A DNA stretch of 64,000 nt from the NCBI GenBank assembly GCA_963835165.1, contig CAWIGD010000053.1, positions 1-64,000 of the forward strand, read 5' to 3'. This DNA is from VAZQ01 sp963835165. GTDB lineage: Bacteria; Pseudomonadota; Alphaproteobacteria; Rhizobiales; Xanthobacteraceae. Shown piece after piece: positions 34,690-44,514 of this stretch (positions are counted from its first letter, which is position 1; each line of letters begins with the position of its first letter). The notes beneath the pieces were generated by a model that was not told the DNA's origin, did no database searches, and saw only the letters and a program-made list of their open reading frames with translations. A program made the translations under genes and the position numbers.

Positions 34690-35180
34690 GGCTAAGGAGC
34701 AGTGTTGACGATCATAAGCGGCGATTGGCAGCGTCTCGATGAGCGCATCGAACACATCACAAAGAGATAGAGTTCTGGCAGGCACCGACGTGAACTGTGG
34801 ACAGTTGATGACTGTTCCGGGCATCGGCCGATCATTGCCAGCGCCACGGTCGCGGCGATCGGCAATGAGCTGCCTTTGCAAGAGGGCGAGACTTGCCGCG
34901 TGGCTTGGCCTAGTGCCGAAACAGATGTCGACCGGTGATCGCACGATCCTTGGCCGCATCACGAAGCGCGGAAATCGCTATCTGCGTATGCTCTTCGTCC
35001 AAGGCGCTCGCGCATTCTGCTCCGACCGAAGAGTTGGGTAAAGCATAGCTTTGGACCTGGCTCACGACTGCGGCGCGGCGTCTACATCGCAACATTCTGA
35101 CAATCGCGCTCGCCAACAAGCTGGCGCGGATCGCTTTGTCTGTCTTGATCAAGGCGCAGGAACGCGCATGTACGCAGCAA
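34690..35180 (+). pseudogene. IS110-family transposase remnant (C-terminal half, frameshifted)
   Basis: Pieces of an IS110-type transposase in shifting frames. DWQRLDERIEHI comes first, then QLMTVPGIG, then (other frame) PIIASATVAAIGNE. The longest piece is LAAWLGLVPKQMSTGDRTIL followed by GRITKRGNRYLRMLFVQGAR. Near 35085 RNILTIALANKLARIA continues the C-terminal end. At least three frame changes are needed to join them, so the gene is dead. The N-terminal DEDD half is missing. Confidence 0.85.
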
Positions 35181-35432
35181 CGCATAATCAGAGTGGCGTC
35201 TACGAAGGGACCGGGGATAGCTAAGTAACGAACCTGGACTTTGTAATTCGCGAGTTTGGAAGGGGTCTGACCGTCACATAGGAATCGGCTTAAGGAGCGC
35301 GATGAGATCGGGTGTGCGAAATCATGCGGGGAAGGCGAGGAATACTCAATCCCGGGATCGACGCGATGTGCCAAACGCTTCACTTCGCACTGCAAGAAAA
35401 ACAGCAACCTTTCTTGCGAGATGACGCTTCGC

Positions 35433-36206
35433 TCAGCCTAAAGCTGTCAGCCGTCGTGGGTCGCATAATCGACAGGTTAGCACGCCCTCGTTGTTGATCT
35501 CGATCTGGAAGGTTTCGGACAAGCCCGCCTTTCCAGACGACGTTAGTTGGAGTGCACGGCTGTCCGACACGTATTTGAGCCATCCGAGCTCCAATAGACG
35601 GTCCAGAATCCGAGCTCCGACGAGTCCCTTGAGGTGATAACGACGCTCGCTCCAGTCGAGACAAGGCTGGCAGAAAATTCGCCGAGTCCGCGGCCTCAGA
35701 TCAGCGCCGAACACGGAAAGGAAATGCCCACCCGAAGACGTGACCTCACCGCCTTCATCGGTGAGCACGATGTGCCCCATGGCCACAAGTGCATCGGTAA
35801 CAGCGACCCCTACCTGGCCAGCCAGGTGATCGTAGCAACTTCGGGCAAAACGGAGTGCCTCGTCGTTTGCTGACCGCGGATGATGGCGGGGTGGCACCTC
35901 TATGGCGGCGACGACCTTCATGCTCTCCAGCATTGTCGCGACCAACGGGGACGCGATCCGATAATAGCTGAAGCGGCGGTCGCGAATGACAGTCAAGAGC
36001 CGCGCGGCAACCAGCTTGCTCAGGTGGCCACTCGCCGTCGAGCGAGAGACATGGGCGCAGTAAGCAAGCTCAGTGGCCGTCAGCGACTGGCCGCCCATAA
36101 GGGCGTTAAGCATCGTCGCTCGCGCAGTGTCACCCACGAGAGCGGCCACCTCCACCAGATTTGCCGCCGCGACCATCCCTAACCCTATCGCTGATACCGG
36201 AAGCAT
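35433..36206 (-). CDS. ArsR-type winged-helix regulator with large C-terminal domain
   Basis: A 257-residue regulator if started at ATG 36206 (MLPVSAIGLG); ATG 36176 is the alternative. The N-terminal 100 residues are an ArsR-like winged helix: VAALVGDTARATMLNALMGG, LTATELAYCAHVSRSTASGH, LSKLVAARLLTVIRDRRFSY. The C-terminal 150 residues contain CYDHLAGQVGVAVTDALVAM and FCQPCLDWSERRYHLKGLVG, with cysteines that could sense metals or thiol-reactive compounds. It diverges from a quinone oxidoreductase/RidA pair across about 94 bases and very likely controls them. The longer upstream frame is antisense to the oxidoreductase. Confidence 0.85.
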   Translation of the reverse strand: MLPVSAIGLGMVAAANLVEVAALVGDTARATMLNALMGGQSLTATELAYCAHVSRSTASGHLSKLVAARLLTVIRDRRFSYYRIASPLVATMLESMKVVAAIEVPPRHHPRSANDEALRFARSCYDHLAGQVGVAVTDALVAMGHIVLTDEGGEVTSSGGHFLSVFGADLRPRTRRIFCQPCLDWSERRYHLKGLVGARILDRLLELGWLKYVSDSRALQLTSSGKAGLSETFQIEINNEGVLTCRLCDPRRLTALG

Positions 36207-36239
36207 ATCAATCGAAGACAGTTCGGCATGGGCCAAACT

Positions 36240-36262
36240 GTTCGCGCGAGACAATTGCGAAC
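36240..36262. promoter_or_regulatory. Candidate operator between ArsR-type regulator and qor-like gene
   Basis: The inverted repeat GTTCGC-N11-GCGAAC lies in the 94-base divergent gap, 38 bases before the oxidoreductase ATG and about 34 bases before the regulator start. Spacing and position fit a dimeric winged-helix regulator site. The assignment is by position and symmetry only. Confidence 0.4.
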
Positions 36263-36299
36263 CCCGCAGCAAGAATGGCTGTAACAGGAGGAACGCATC

Positions 36300-37301
36300 A
36301 TGGGAATGGCGGCGGTAATCTACAAGAAAGGCGCACCCGACAACTTCGTGTGGGAGGAGATCAAGGTCGGGTCTCCCGGGCGCGGCCAGGTACGTCTTCG
36401 CAGCACGGCCGTCGGCGTGAATTTCGCTGACACGTACCATCGAGCAGGTATCCCGCACCCGATGATCGTGGGCGATCCGCCGGTTGTCGTCGGTTTCGAA
36501 GGAGTTGGCGAGATCGAGGAGTTGGGTCCTGGCGTCACCGGGTTCTCTGTCGGCGAACGAGTTTGCACCTGCCTTCCCCCACTCGGCGCCTATAGTCAGG
36601 AGCGCCTTTACCCGGCTGACAAGTTGATCAAGGTTCCAAAGGACTTGCCATTGGATGACGTTCAACTGGCAGGACTAATCCTGAAGGGGATGACCGCGCA
36701 ATATCTCCTGCATCGAACGCACAAGGTGCAACCGGGAGATTATGTTCTGATCCACGCGGCTGCTGGCGGCATGGGCCATATCCTTTGTCCGTGGGCGCGG
36801 CATCTCGGAGCCACTGTGATCGGTACCGTTAGTACCGACGCGAAGGCCGAGATCGCTCGAAATCTCGGTTGTCATTACGTTATCAATTACTCGACCGAAG
36901 ACTTCGTAGCTGTCACCCGTAAGATTACGGACGGAAAAGGCGTAGACGTTGTCTATGAGTCGATCGGTAAGGACACGCTGCAAAGGTCACTCGACTGCCT
37001 GCGGCTGGTCGGTATATGCGCAGCTTACGGCCAGGCGTCAGGCGTTCCCGATCCGATCAACCTCATCGAAGATCTGGGCGTTCGCGGGTCACTTTTTATC
37101 ACCCGACCCGTGCTTTCGCATTACATGTCGAACCGAAGCGAAATCGACGCCGGAGCAAAATCGCTGTTCGATGCCGTCGCACAGGGGGTGGTAGCGAGCA
37201 ACGTTGTCAAAACCTTTCCGCTTCGGGAGGCTGCAGCCGCGCACAAATTCATCGGTGGGCGCAAGACAACGGGCTCGATCGTCATGCTTCCGTTCGAGTA
37301 A
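36300..37301 (+). CDS. NADPH:quinone oxidoreductase (MDR family)
   Basis: A 333-residue medium-chain reductase resembling Qor. N-terminal domain: GVNFADTYHRAGIPHP and VVVGFEGVGEIEELGPGV. Rossmann domain: DYVLIHAAAGGMGHILCPWA (AAAGGMG in place of the usual AAAGGVG). The C-terminus has FPLREAAAAHKFIGGRKTTG. It reduces quinones or conjugated carbonyls, without zinc. AGGAGG lies upstream of the ATG. It is followed by a RidA gene after 95 bases, suggesting a reactive-carbonyl/imine detoxification operon under the divergent ArsR-type regulator. Confidence 0.93.
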   Translation: MGMAAVIYKKGAPDNFVWEEIKVGSPGRGQVRLRSTAVGVNFADTYHRAGIPHPMIVGDPPVVVGFEGVGEIEELGPGVTGFSVGERVCTCLPPLGAYSQERLYPADKLIKVPKDLPLDDVQLAGLILKGMTAQYLLHRTHKVQPGDYVLIHAAAGGMGHILCPWARHLGATVIGTVSTDAKAEIARNLGCHYVINYSTEDFVAVTRKITDGKGVDVVYESIGKDTLQRSLDCLRLVGICAAYGQASGVPDPINLIEDLGVRGSLFITRPVLSHYMSNRSEIDAGAKSLFDAVAQGVVASNVVKTFPLREAAAAHKFIGGRKTTGSIVMLPFE

Positions 37302-37396
37302 GCGGCCCCAAAAAGGCTGGCGAAACGCCTTCAGCCGCTTTGGTGATGACGTCACGACCGCCACCCGAGGCACTCAATCCACAGAAAGGGAATATC

Positions 37397-37774
37397 ATGT
37401 CGATCATACGCCACGAAATTAGAAAGATATCAGACGAGAATCGCGGTCAGCCGATCATCAGCCAGGCAGTCGTTCACGGCGACGTCGCCTATTTCGCCGG
37501 CATCACCCCCAACCCGATTGTCGGCGATATCAAAACGCAGACTGCTCAAGTGCTGCGACGCGTCGATGAGCTTCTCAACCTCGCGGGAACCGACAAATCA
37601 CAGCTACTAAGCGCCCAGGTCTGGATCGCTGACATGCGTCTGTTCGAAGATCACAATACTGTTTGGAACGAGTGGGTCGATCCGGAAAACCCTCCGGCGC
37701 GGGCTTGCCTCACGACCGACTTTTGGCGACCTGGGATGCTCGTTGAAGTTATGGTGGTTGCAGCCGTGCCATGA
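37397..37774 (+). CDS. RidA/YjgF-family enamine/imine deaminase
   Basis: A 125-residue Rid protein from ATG 37397 with AAAGGG upstream. It begins MSIIRHEIRKISDENRGQPI and carries GDVAYFAGITPN, TAQVLRRVDELLNLAGTDKS and PARACLTTDFWRPGMLVEVM. The arginine of the PARAC segment aligns with the catalytic Arg of RidA proteins, and Glu in LVEV is also conserved. Family members hydrolyse reactive imines to carbonyls. The longer frame from 37016 is out of frame with the upstream oxidoreductase and not real. Confidence 0.9.
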   Translation: MSIIRHEIRKISDENRGQPIISQAVVHGDVAYFAGITPNPIVGDIKTQTAQVLRRVDELLNLAGTDKSQLLSAQVWIADMRLFEDHNTVWNEWVDPENPPARACLTTDFWRPGMLVEVMVVAAVP

Positions 37775-38358
37775 GCCATTGCAGTCTGAGAAGCTGACCA
37801 GTCAGCGCATGTGATGCCGGGATGTGTGCCTGACCGCGACCCGTCTGCTTGCCGTCTTCCTGCGTTCGATCAGCAAACAACGGGCACAGCCGATGCAGCT
37901 CCTGCGTCCTGGCTTCGGTCCATTTGGCGAACATGACGCACGTGCGGCCCGCCAAAGAGTCGACATAGCGGCTGCAATGAGTCTGCACGGAAACTGCTGC
38001 CTGAGCGCTTCGCCTGGTTCTTGTCAGATCGCAACTTAGCGAAGAATTGTGCGGGACTGGCGAGGCGCAGACCGCCGACCGAGCGATGGCAAGATAAAAG
38101 GGCGCGAGGTGCGCGGCGGTCGGGTGGCTGAGGAACGCAGGCACATCAAGCACTTCACACGAGGTGCGAAATAACGCGACAGCCTGCCGATTCGTCCAAC
38201 CCATTGAGTCAGCGCCAGTTCAGGCACCTCGAGGCAGATGTCACGCGCTGACGCCGAAGCTCACACGGCTTCCGTTGCGACCGCCGTGTAGGTCCTGGCG
38301 TAGCACCGCGCGCACATCGGCCATTCTTTTGGCGGAAGTCCCGTGCGACAGTTCGCGC
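37775..38358. other. Unassigned accessory stretch
   Basis: About 580 bases after the RidA gene. Open frames on the minus strand (for example 37749-38204) have no recognisable family and no supporting ribosome-binding site. I see no repeat or RNA gene in it. Confidence 0.35.
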
Positions 38359-38727
38359 ATGACGCGCACACGCACATCCAGAGTCCACGACCGCACAAGC
38401 GACGAGCCACTTGATGTGTACGACTATGCACGTCCGCGCGCACGCCGCGCGCGCCGCCCGATGCCGGATGACCCGACCATCTGGACCGTGACCGACGATT
38501 GGCCCGAGGATGTGCCGGTGACCGAGGCCGAGATCGAGGTCTTCGAAGCCTGGTTCGGTGACCTGTTCGACGAGTTGCTATGGATCGGTACCGGCCTGCA
38601 TCGGCCACGTCGCTGCGGGGTGCTTCAAGGTGTGCGGCGTCACGCCCCGCAAGCCTGCCCGCTCACAGGCAGCCGCAAAGCCTGTCTTGATGTCGCCAAT
38701 ACGCTCGCCGTTCAATGGAGCACGTAG
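38359..38727 (+). CDS. Small acidic hypothetical protein
   Basis: A 122-residue frame from ATG 38359 (MTRTRTSRVHDRTSDEPLDV). The middle has a strongly acidic, conserved-looking segment, WTVTDDWPEDVPVTEAEIEV then FEAWFGDLFDELL, reminiscent of a small protein common in Bradyrhizobium accessory regions. That type usually ends at about this point. Here the frame runs on for about 40 basic residues that look unrelated, so the original stop may have been lost. Function unknown. Confidence 0.5.
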   Translation: MTRTRTSRVHDRTSDEPLDVYDYARPRARRARRPMPDDPTIWTVTDDWPEDVPVTEAEIEVFEAWFGDLFDELLWIGTGLHRPRRCGVLQGVRRHAPQACPLTGSRKACLDVANTLAVQWST

Positions 38728-38930
38728 CCCATTTCAGCGCCACGCCTGCGGGCGCGGCGCAGATGCGGCAGCAATCGCGGCGGGATCGGAACCACACCGC
38801 GTCGCTTGTTGGTGCGTTTGCGGCCCGCAATCTCGAAATTGATCTGTTTGGCGTCGAGAGACCGGGGCAGTTTGCGGAGCGCCACAGGTGGAGTCCAACT
38901 TCGCGGGTTGGGTGGCGCTCCGCCTATCGG
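38728..38930. other. Short unassigned stretch before repeat protein 3' end
   Basis: About 200 bases with no supportable gene between the small acidic protein and the stop of the large minus-strand repeat protein. No clear terminator hairpin was seen for the latter. Confidence 0.3.
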
Positions 38931-41900
38931 TTAGAGCCAGCCGTGGTCGGGATGCAGGCCGGCGAGCACTTGGAAAATGTCGCCCTCTAACAAGCCGCCC
39001 GCGGTGCCGTTGTATTGCAACGTCGTCGCGATGGTGTCGTCCAAGTGCAGCTCACCGGGAATGGTCGCGCCCACGCCGACATTGGCCGAGGGTGCCTCGT
39101 TCCAGAATTGCAGCAGGTTGGTGAGATCGGCGCCCTGTTGCGCGTCGAACCCGCCGTCGTCGTAAGCCTCCTGCACGGCCGCAATCACGTCCGAGGTCGT
39201 AAAGCGATAGTCCTGCGTCACCAAACCATCGGCATCGTTGGTGGCGTTGAGCAATGCCGTCACCGCCTGCTTGGCGAGCGGCACTTCAAGGTTCGCCGGA
39301 TTGGCGTTTGACGAGGTCGGCTGATTGAGCACCGCCAGCAATTGATCGCCGTCGAGATTGCCGTGAGCATCGACACCGAAGACGAACTCGTAACTGTCGG
39401 TCTTGTTGTAGACGATCCAATCAAGCTCGTTGCCGCTGTTGAAGTCGCCCGTGAACAACGGAGCGGTGCCGGGCTGCGACATGCCGACCGCACCGACGAA
39501 CGTCGCCTCCGTGCCGTCCATGTGCCACTCGGCAACGGTGCCGCTGCTGGTCGGACTTCCACAGAATGTCCGACATGCCGTCGTCGTTGAAGTCGCCGGT
39601 GCCTTGGATTTGCCAGTCCGCACCGGGATTGAACGGACCGACACCGCCGACGAACGTCGCCTGCGTGCCGTCCATCTGCCACATGGCAACGCTTGACCGC
39701 CGTCGTGCTGCCAAATGAGATCGTCCTTGCCGTCGCCGTCGAAGTCGCCGACGCCCTTGATCTGCCATTCGGCACCGGGATTGAACGGACCGACCGCGCC
39801 GACGAATGTCGTGTTGCCGTTGCCGTCCATTAGCCACATCGCGGCTTGACCGTTGTCGTGCTGAAAGATGATGTCGGCAAAGCCGTCACCATCGAAGTCG
39901 CCGCTGCCCTTGACGTGCCAGCCCGCGAGCGCACCGGACGCGTGCGGCCCCGCCTTGGCGATGACGTTGGCGGTGTTGTTGTCGCCGTCCATCATCCACA
40001 GCGTCACGTCGCCGTTGGTCTGCTGCGAGATCACGTCGTCGCGGCCGTCGCCGTTGATGTCGCCGATCGCCTTGATGTCGAAGCCGAACGGACCGTACTG
40101 GAAGACCGGCGGCTCGCCGACCGGAAGCTGACCGCCCGAGCCCAACTGCCCGACATGCAGCACGTCGGTTTCGTTCATGATCCACAGCGACGCGAGATTG
40201 TTGGAGTCGTGCTGCCAGATGATCTCGCTTTGGCCGTCGCCGTTGAAGTCGCCGATGCCTTGCATCTTCCAGAACGGAAGCTCGCCGGTCGGCCACGGGC
40301 TGAATTGCACAAGGTGTGACGTGACCGTGCCGTCGCCCATGAGCATCAGCGGGTCGCCTAGTCCCCCGGCGAAGTCCTGCCAGATGATGTCGGAGTTGTG
40401 GTCGTGCGACCATGTCTGACGCGGCTCGCCGTCGAATGCCCTCACTACCACTTCCGGCGTGAGCGGCACTTCGACCGTGTTGGAGTCGCCCGGCCCGGTC
40501 TGATCCAAGTCGGCCGTCGCCACGTTGTCGATATCGTGATCCGCGCCCGCGTTGCCCGCACCGTTGAGATCGTCCTGCGTGATGGTGTAGGACAACTCGA
40601 AGGACTGGCTTTCACCGGGCGCGAGCACGATGCCGGACACGTTCTGTCCGGTCAGCGGATCGACCACGGACACGCCCGTGAGCGTGACGTTGCCGGTGTT
40701 CTCCACCGTCACGCGATAGTTGATCACGTCGCCGACCGAGTTGGCTTGCTCGCCCGGATTGCCGTTGACGTTCTCGAACTCTTTCTCGATCGCGAGATTC
40801 GGATCGTAGACCAGCGGGACTTCAACGCTGGCGGTCGCGTGTTGCTCGCCGGTTTGGCTCGACGCCGCCGTCGCGGTGTTGTCGATGTCGTGGTCGGAAC
40901 CGGCGTTGCCCGCACCGTCGAGATCGTCCTGCGTGATCGCGTACGCGCTGTTGAACACCTGACTTGCGCCCGGTGCCAGCGTGACGCCCGAAATGTTCTG
41001 CCCGGTGAGCGGATCAACCACCGTCACGCCGGTCAGCGTCACGTTGCCGGTGTTGGTCACCGTCACTGCATAGTTGAGAACATCACCGACCGAGTCAGCC
41101 TGTTCGCCGACGTTACCGTTGACGTTGACGAACTCCTTGTCGATGGCGATGCGCCGGGTTGTAGACCAGCGGCACTTCCACCGTGGAAGACGCTTGCGTC
41201 TCGCCGGTCTCGTTGCTGCTCGCCGTTGCCGTGTTGTCGATGTCGTGGTCGCCGCCCGCATGGCCCGCGCCGTCGAGATCGGCCTGGGTCAGCGTGTAGC
41301 TGGTGTTGAAGGTCTGGTTCGCGCCAGGCGCCAGCGTCACGCCGGAGATGTTCTGGCCGGTGAGCGGATCAACCACCGTCACGCCGGTCAGCGTCACGTT
41401 GCCGGTGTTGGTCACTTGCACCGCGTAATTCAACACGTCGCCCACCGCATCGGCCAACGCATCGCCGTCGCCGCCGGAGACGTTGAGGAACACCTTGTCG
41501 ATGGCGATCTTGGGGTCGTAGACCAGCGGCACTTCCACCGTGGAAGACGCTTGCGTCTCGCCGGTCTCGTTGCTGCTCGCCGTTGCCGTGTTGTCGATGT
41601 CGTGGTCGCCGCCCGCATGGCCCGCGCCGTCGAGATCGGCCTGGGTCAGCGTGTAGCTGGTGTTGAAGGTCTGGTTCGCGCCGGGCGCCAGCGTCACGCC
41701 GGAGATGTTCTGGCCGGTGAGCGGATCAACCACCGTCACGCCGGTCAGCGTCACGTTGCCGGTGTTGGTCACCGTCACCGTGTAGTGCAGCACGTCGCCC
41801 ACCGCATCGGCGAACGCATCGCCGTCGCCGCCGGAGACGTTGAGGAACACCTTGTCGATGGCGATCTTGGGGTCGTAGACCAGCGGCACTTCCACCGTGG

Positions 41901-43194
41901 AAGACGCTTGCGTCTCGCCGGTCTCGTTGCTGCTCGCCGTTGCCGTGTTGTCGATGTCGTGGTCGCCGCCCGCATGGCCCGCGCCGTCGAGATCGGCCTG
42001 GGTCAGCGTGTAGCTGGTGTTGAAGGTCTGGTTCGCGCCGGGAGCCAGCGTCACGCCGGAGATGTTCTGGCCGGTGAGCGGATCAACCACCGTCACGCCG
42101 GTCAGCGTCACGTTGCCGGTGTTGGTCACCGTCACCGTGTAGTGCAGCACGTCGCCCACCGCATCGGCCAACGCATCGCCGTCGCCGCCGGAGACGTTGA
42201 GGAACACCTTGTCGATGGCGATCGCCGGGGTCGGGGGCGGAGCAGGGGGCTGATTGCCGATCGGATCGACGGTATACGGGATCTCGCCGGCCCAGGTGAG
42301 GGTTTCGTGGGCGCCGGTGGTTTGCGTATAGCCGTCGGGCGTCACCTCATCGATCCAAAGCACATTGTCCGAGCCGAATTCGGTCTGACCGACGCCGAAG
42401 AAAGTGTACGAGCCATCGTCGGCAGTGACCGTCGTCCGCTCACCCGCATCCAGGGTGCCATCCTGATCCCTGTCGAGGAAGATGGTAACGCCGCCGAGGC
42501 CGCCCTCGCCCGGGTCTTGCACGGTATTGCCGTTGAGGTCCTCGAACTTGGTGCCGGTGATGCTCGCGGCGACGTCCTCAGTTTTCCACTCCTCGAAGCC
42601 GCCATCCTCAGCTGCGCCAGGCTGGCGTCCCATATTGGTGTACAGCGTCAGATAGGTTGTCGTCGGGTCGACATCGCCGAATGCGCTTACCTTGATCAAC
42701 ACGGAATAGTCGTCGGTGCCGCTGCCGCTGTTGTCATCGCGCAGGATGAGAGTTCTGTCTTCCCCTGCATCCAGGTCGTAGACCTTCGTGAAGCCTGCTC
42801 CGAACTCGTCGGTCGTGTTGTTGAAGTTTGCGAGCGTCGCCGGGCTGGTGGACGTATAGATCTTGAATTCGTTCAGTGTAACAATTCTGCCGGCGACGTT
42901 GTTGGTCTCGTTCAGGTCGACCCGGAACTCATAATACTCCACGCCATCGATCACCTTGATCGGCATGTCGGACAGCTTGAGGCTGCTCGTCTTGGATGCA
43001 TCGACGTCGAGAATGCCCGTTGCGTCGTTGTTGAAACCTTCCGCGACTCCGTCGTTGGTTTGTCCGTTGGCATTGCTGTCGTGCGTCGCCAGGAAGGGAT
43101 CGTAAAGGCCAGTCCCGGAGCCGACCGGGGTGGTCTTGCTGAAGGTCGCGTCCCCAATGTCAATCGAACCGGTAACCAGACTGATGTCGGCCAT
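38931..43194 (-). pseudogene. Large DUF11-repeat / FG-GAP surface protein, frameshifted
   Basis: One gene of about 1,420 codons, broken by three single-base indels. Order from the N-terminus: a ~200-residue domain (MADISLVTGSIDIGDATFSK), an SdrD B-like domain (ITGTKFEDLNGNTVQDPGEG, with Asp-rich DRDQDGTLDAGE), a Pro linker, five DUF11-type repeats of about 119 residues (VTNTGNVTLTGVTVVDPLTG), then FG-GAP/VCBS repeats (GDFNGDGQSEIIWQHD) and a C-terminal domain ending LAGLHPDHGWL. Three DUF11 copies are nearly identical at DNA level with a 357-bp period. Shifts lie near 41150 (+1), 39695 (-1) and 39545 (+1); the last two compensate. There is no classical signal peptide, so type I secretion is plausible. 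Assembly error in repeats is an alternative to decay. Confidence 0.8.
41161..42231. repeat. Three near-identical 357-bp tandem repeats inside the surface-protein gene
   Basis: The segment GTAGACCAGCGGCACTTCCA recurs at 41161, 41518 and 41875, exactly 357 bases (119 codons) apart, and the intervening sequence is almost unchanged. Two more diverged copies lie toward 40450. Near-identity implies recent duplication or gene conversion and predicts copy-number variation between strains. Confidence 0.9.
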
Positions 43195-43251
43195 GAGACT
43201 ATCCTCTCCTGTTTGCAGGTGCTGTGTATGAATTCACGTCTTGACGGACGG

Positions 43252-43419
43252 AGGCCGCCGCGAAAGCGCGAGCGCTCACGCTCGTCCGAATGAGTCGGCT
43301 GACTCAATCGGAGTTCTTTCGCGGCTCTTTCGCCGCTCGAACAAATTGCTGATCTACTGCCGGCGCCCCGGCGGGAGTCCGTTCACTCAGTTATCGTCGC
43401 GTACTTCGCGCATTCGGCA
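43252..43419. repeat. 168-bp direct repeat, copy 1, upstream of surface-protein gene
   Basis: Starts AGGCCGCCGCGAAAGCGCGA and ends CGCGCATTCGGCA. It is about 97% identical to copy 2 at 43454-43621. Each copy contains nested inverted repeats: GCCGCGAAAG/CTTTCGCGGC outside and CCGAATGAGTC/GACTCAATCGG inside. Copy 1 ends 57 bases upstream of the surface-protein ATG. Confidence 0.92.
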
Positions 43420-43453
43420 TTCTTCCGTTCTTTCTGTTGTTGACTGGTTTAGG

Positions 43454-43621
43454 AGGCCGCCGCGAAAGCGCGAGCGCTCACGCTCGTCCGAATGAGTCGG
43501 CTGACTCAATCGGAGTTCTTTCGCGGCTCTTTCGCCGCTCGACCAAATTGCTGATCTACTGCCGGCGCCCCGGCGGGAGTCCGTTCACTCAGTCATCATC
43601 GCGTACTCCGCGCATTCGGCA
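43454..43621. repeat. 168-bp direct repeat, copy 2
   Basis: The second copy is offset 202 bases from the first, with only about five differences (for example GAACA/GACCA and TTATCGTCG/TCATCATCG). The 34 bases between copies are unique. The duplication is confined to the presumed 5' control region of the repeat protein. Confidence 0.92.
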
Positions 43622-43844
43622 CCTGCATCTGGTGTCGCCGTATGGGTGAGCGTGTTCAGTTCAAACACACACATTGACCGCCGACGAAAACGAGACCATC
43701 CACGACAGTGCCCACGCAGGCCTTCCTCGACGACGATGCGAGCGTGCAACGCAGCATCGGGACGTGCTGTACTATTATAATTTGTGGTGATGCAATATAA
43801 ATTGGATTAATAATTCGCAACGTAAATTGGACAACTATCAAATT

Positions 43845-43884
43845 AACCTGGCTACATTAAATTAAACCTGGCTACATTAAATTA
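43845..43884. repeat. 20-bp AT-rich tandem repeat
   Basis: Two perfect consecutive copies of AACCTGGCTACATTAAATTA, followed by a partial third start (ACCTGC). The surrounding 43780-43910 is AT-rich, in sharp contrast with the rest of the window. It lies between the duplicated 168-bp elements and the gene stub at 43920. Confidence 0.85.
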
Positions 43885-43919
43885 ACCTGCAAATTGACCT
43901 TCGCACTATTTAAGCCGGG

Positions 43920-43985
43920 TCCGCCAAGGCGGTCGGATTGACCATCCCCGAGTCGTTCCTGCCGCGCGCCCACGAGGTGATTGAG
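43920..43985 (+). pseudogene. 3' stub of an ABC_sub_bind solute-binding protein gene
   Basis: Twenty-two codons read SAKAVGLTIPESFLPRAHEV then IE, the characteristic C-terminus of the PF04392-type ABC substrate-binding family. The intact copy at 53239-54228 ends TAKALGLEVPEKLLALANQV, IE. The upstream part of the gene is absent and replaced by AT-rich sequence, so this is a rearrangement scar. Confidence 0.75.
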
Positions 43986-44103
43986 CGAAGATGTCATCGC
44001 TCTCTACGGAACGTCTGACGACCACGAAGCTCGCGCTCGCGCCCGGGCAGCGCTAGAGCAACTTCATGAAGCGCGGATAAACCAAGACCCATCGGCATAG
44101 GAT

Positions 44104-44514
44104 GTGGTGCGCCAAGCCGACGGCTACGTCCGCTTCGTCGATCGTCTCAAGGATGCGATCCGCCGGCGCGGCGAGAACATCTCGTCCTTCGAGGTCAAGC
44201 AGGTCTTGCTCAGTCATCCTGCCGTGGCGAATGCCGCGGTCTTTCCCGTCCGCTCGTCGCTGGCGGAAGATGAGATCATGGCCGCCCTGGTTCTCCACCC
44301 CGGCCGCGTGCTCATGCCCGCGGATTTGATCGCCTACTGCGTGCCGCGCCTGCCCTATTTTGCCGTGCCGCGGTATCTCGAATTCATGAGTGAGCTGCCG
44401 ACCACCGAGAACGGCAAGGTGCAAAAGTACGAACTGGGTGAACGCGGCGTCACCCAGCAGACATGGGACGGCGAACCAGCGGGGCAAAAGGGAGCAGGGC
44501 GGACGAGCGCATAG
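44104..44514 (+). pseudogene. 3' stub of an AMP-dependent acyl-CoA synthetase gene
   Basis: About 136 codons encode the C-terminal AMP-binding domain: RFVDRLKDAIRRRGENISSF, EVKQVLLSHPAVANAAVFPV, and LPTTENGKVQKYEL with the catalytic lysine in NGKVQK. Full acyl-CoA or carnitine-CoA ligases are over 500 residues; the large N-terminal nucleotide-binding domain is missing. The first codon is an in-frame GTG only. It lies just after another truncated gene, so the two stubs mark a deletion junction. Confidence 0.82.

Noticed and set aside
35433..36665. 410-codon version of the ArsR-type regulator
   Set aside because: The first ~150 codons are antisense to the quinone oxidoreductase; homology starts near 36206.
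41161..42231. Regular 357-bp repeats considered as a CRISPR-like array
   Set aside because: Units are far too long, contiguous and coding; no short repeat-spacer pattern is present.
41074..43293. 739-codon plus-strand frame opposite the repeat protein
   Set aside because: It mirrors the repeats of the minus-strand DUF11 protein; its own repeats (RHAGDVLAGERINHRHAGQR) are antisense artefacts.
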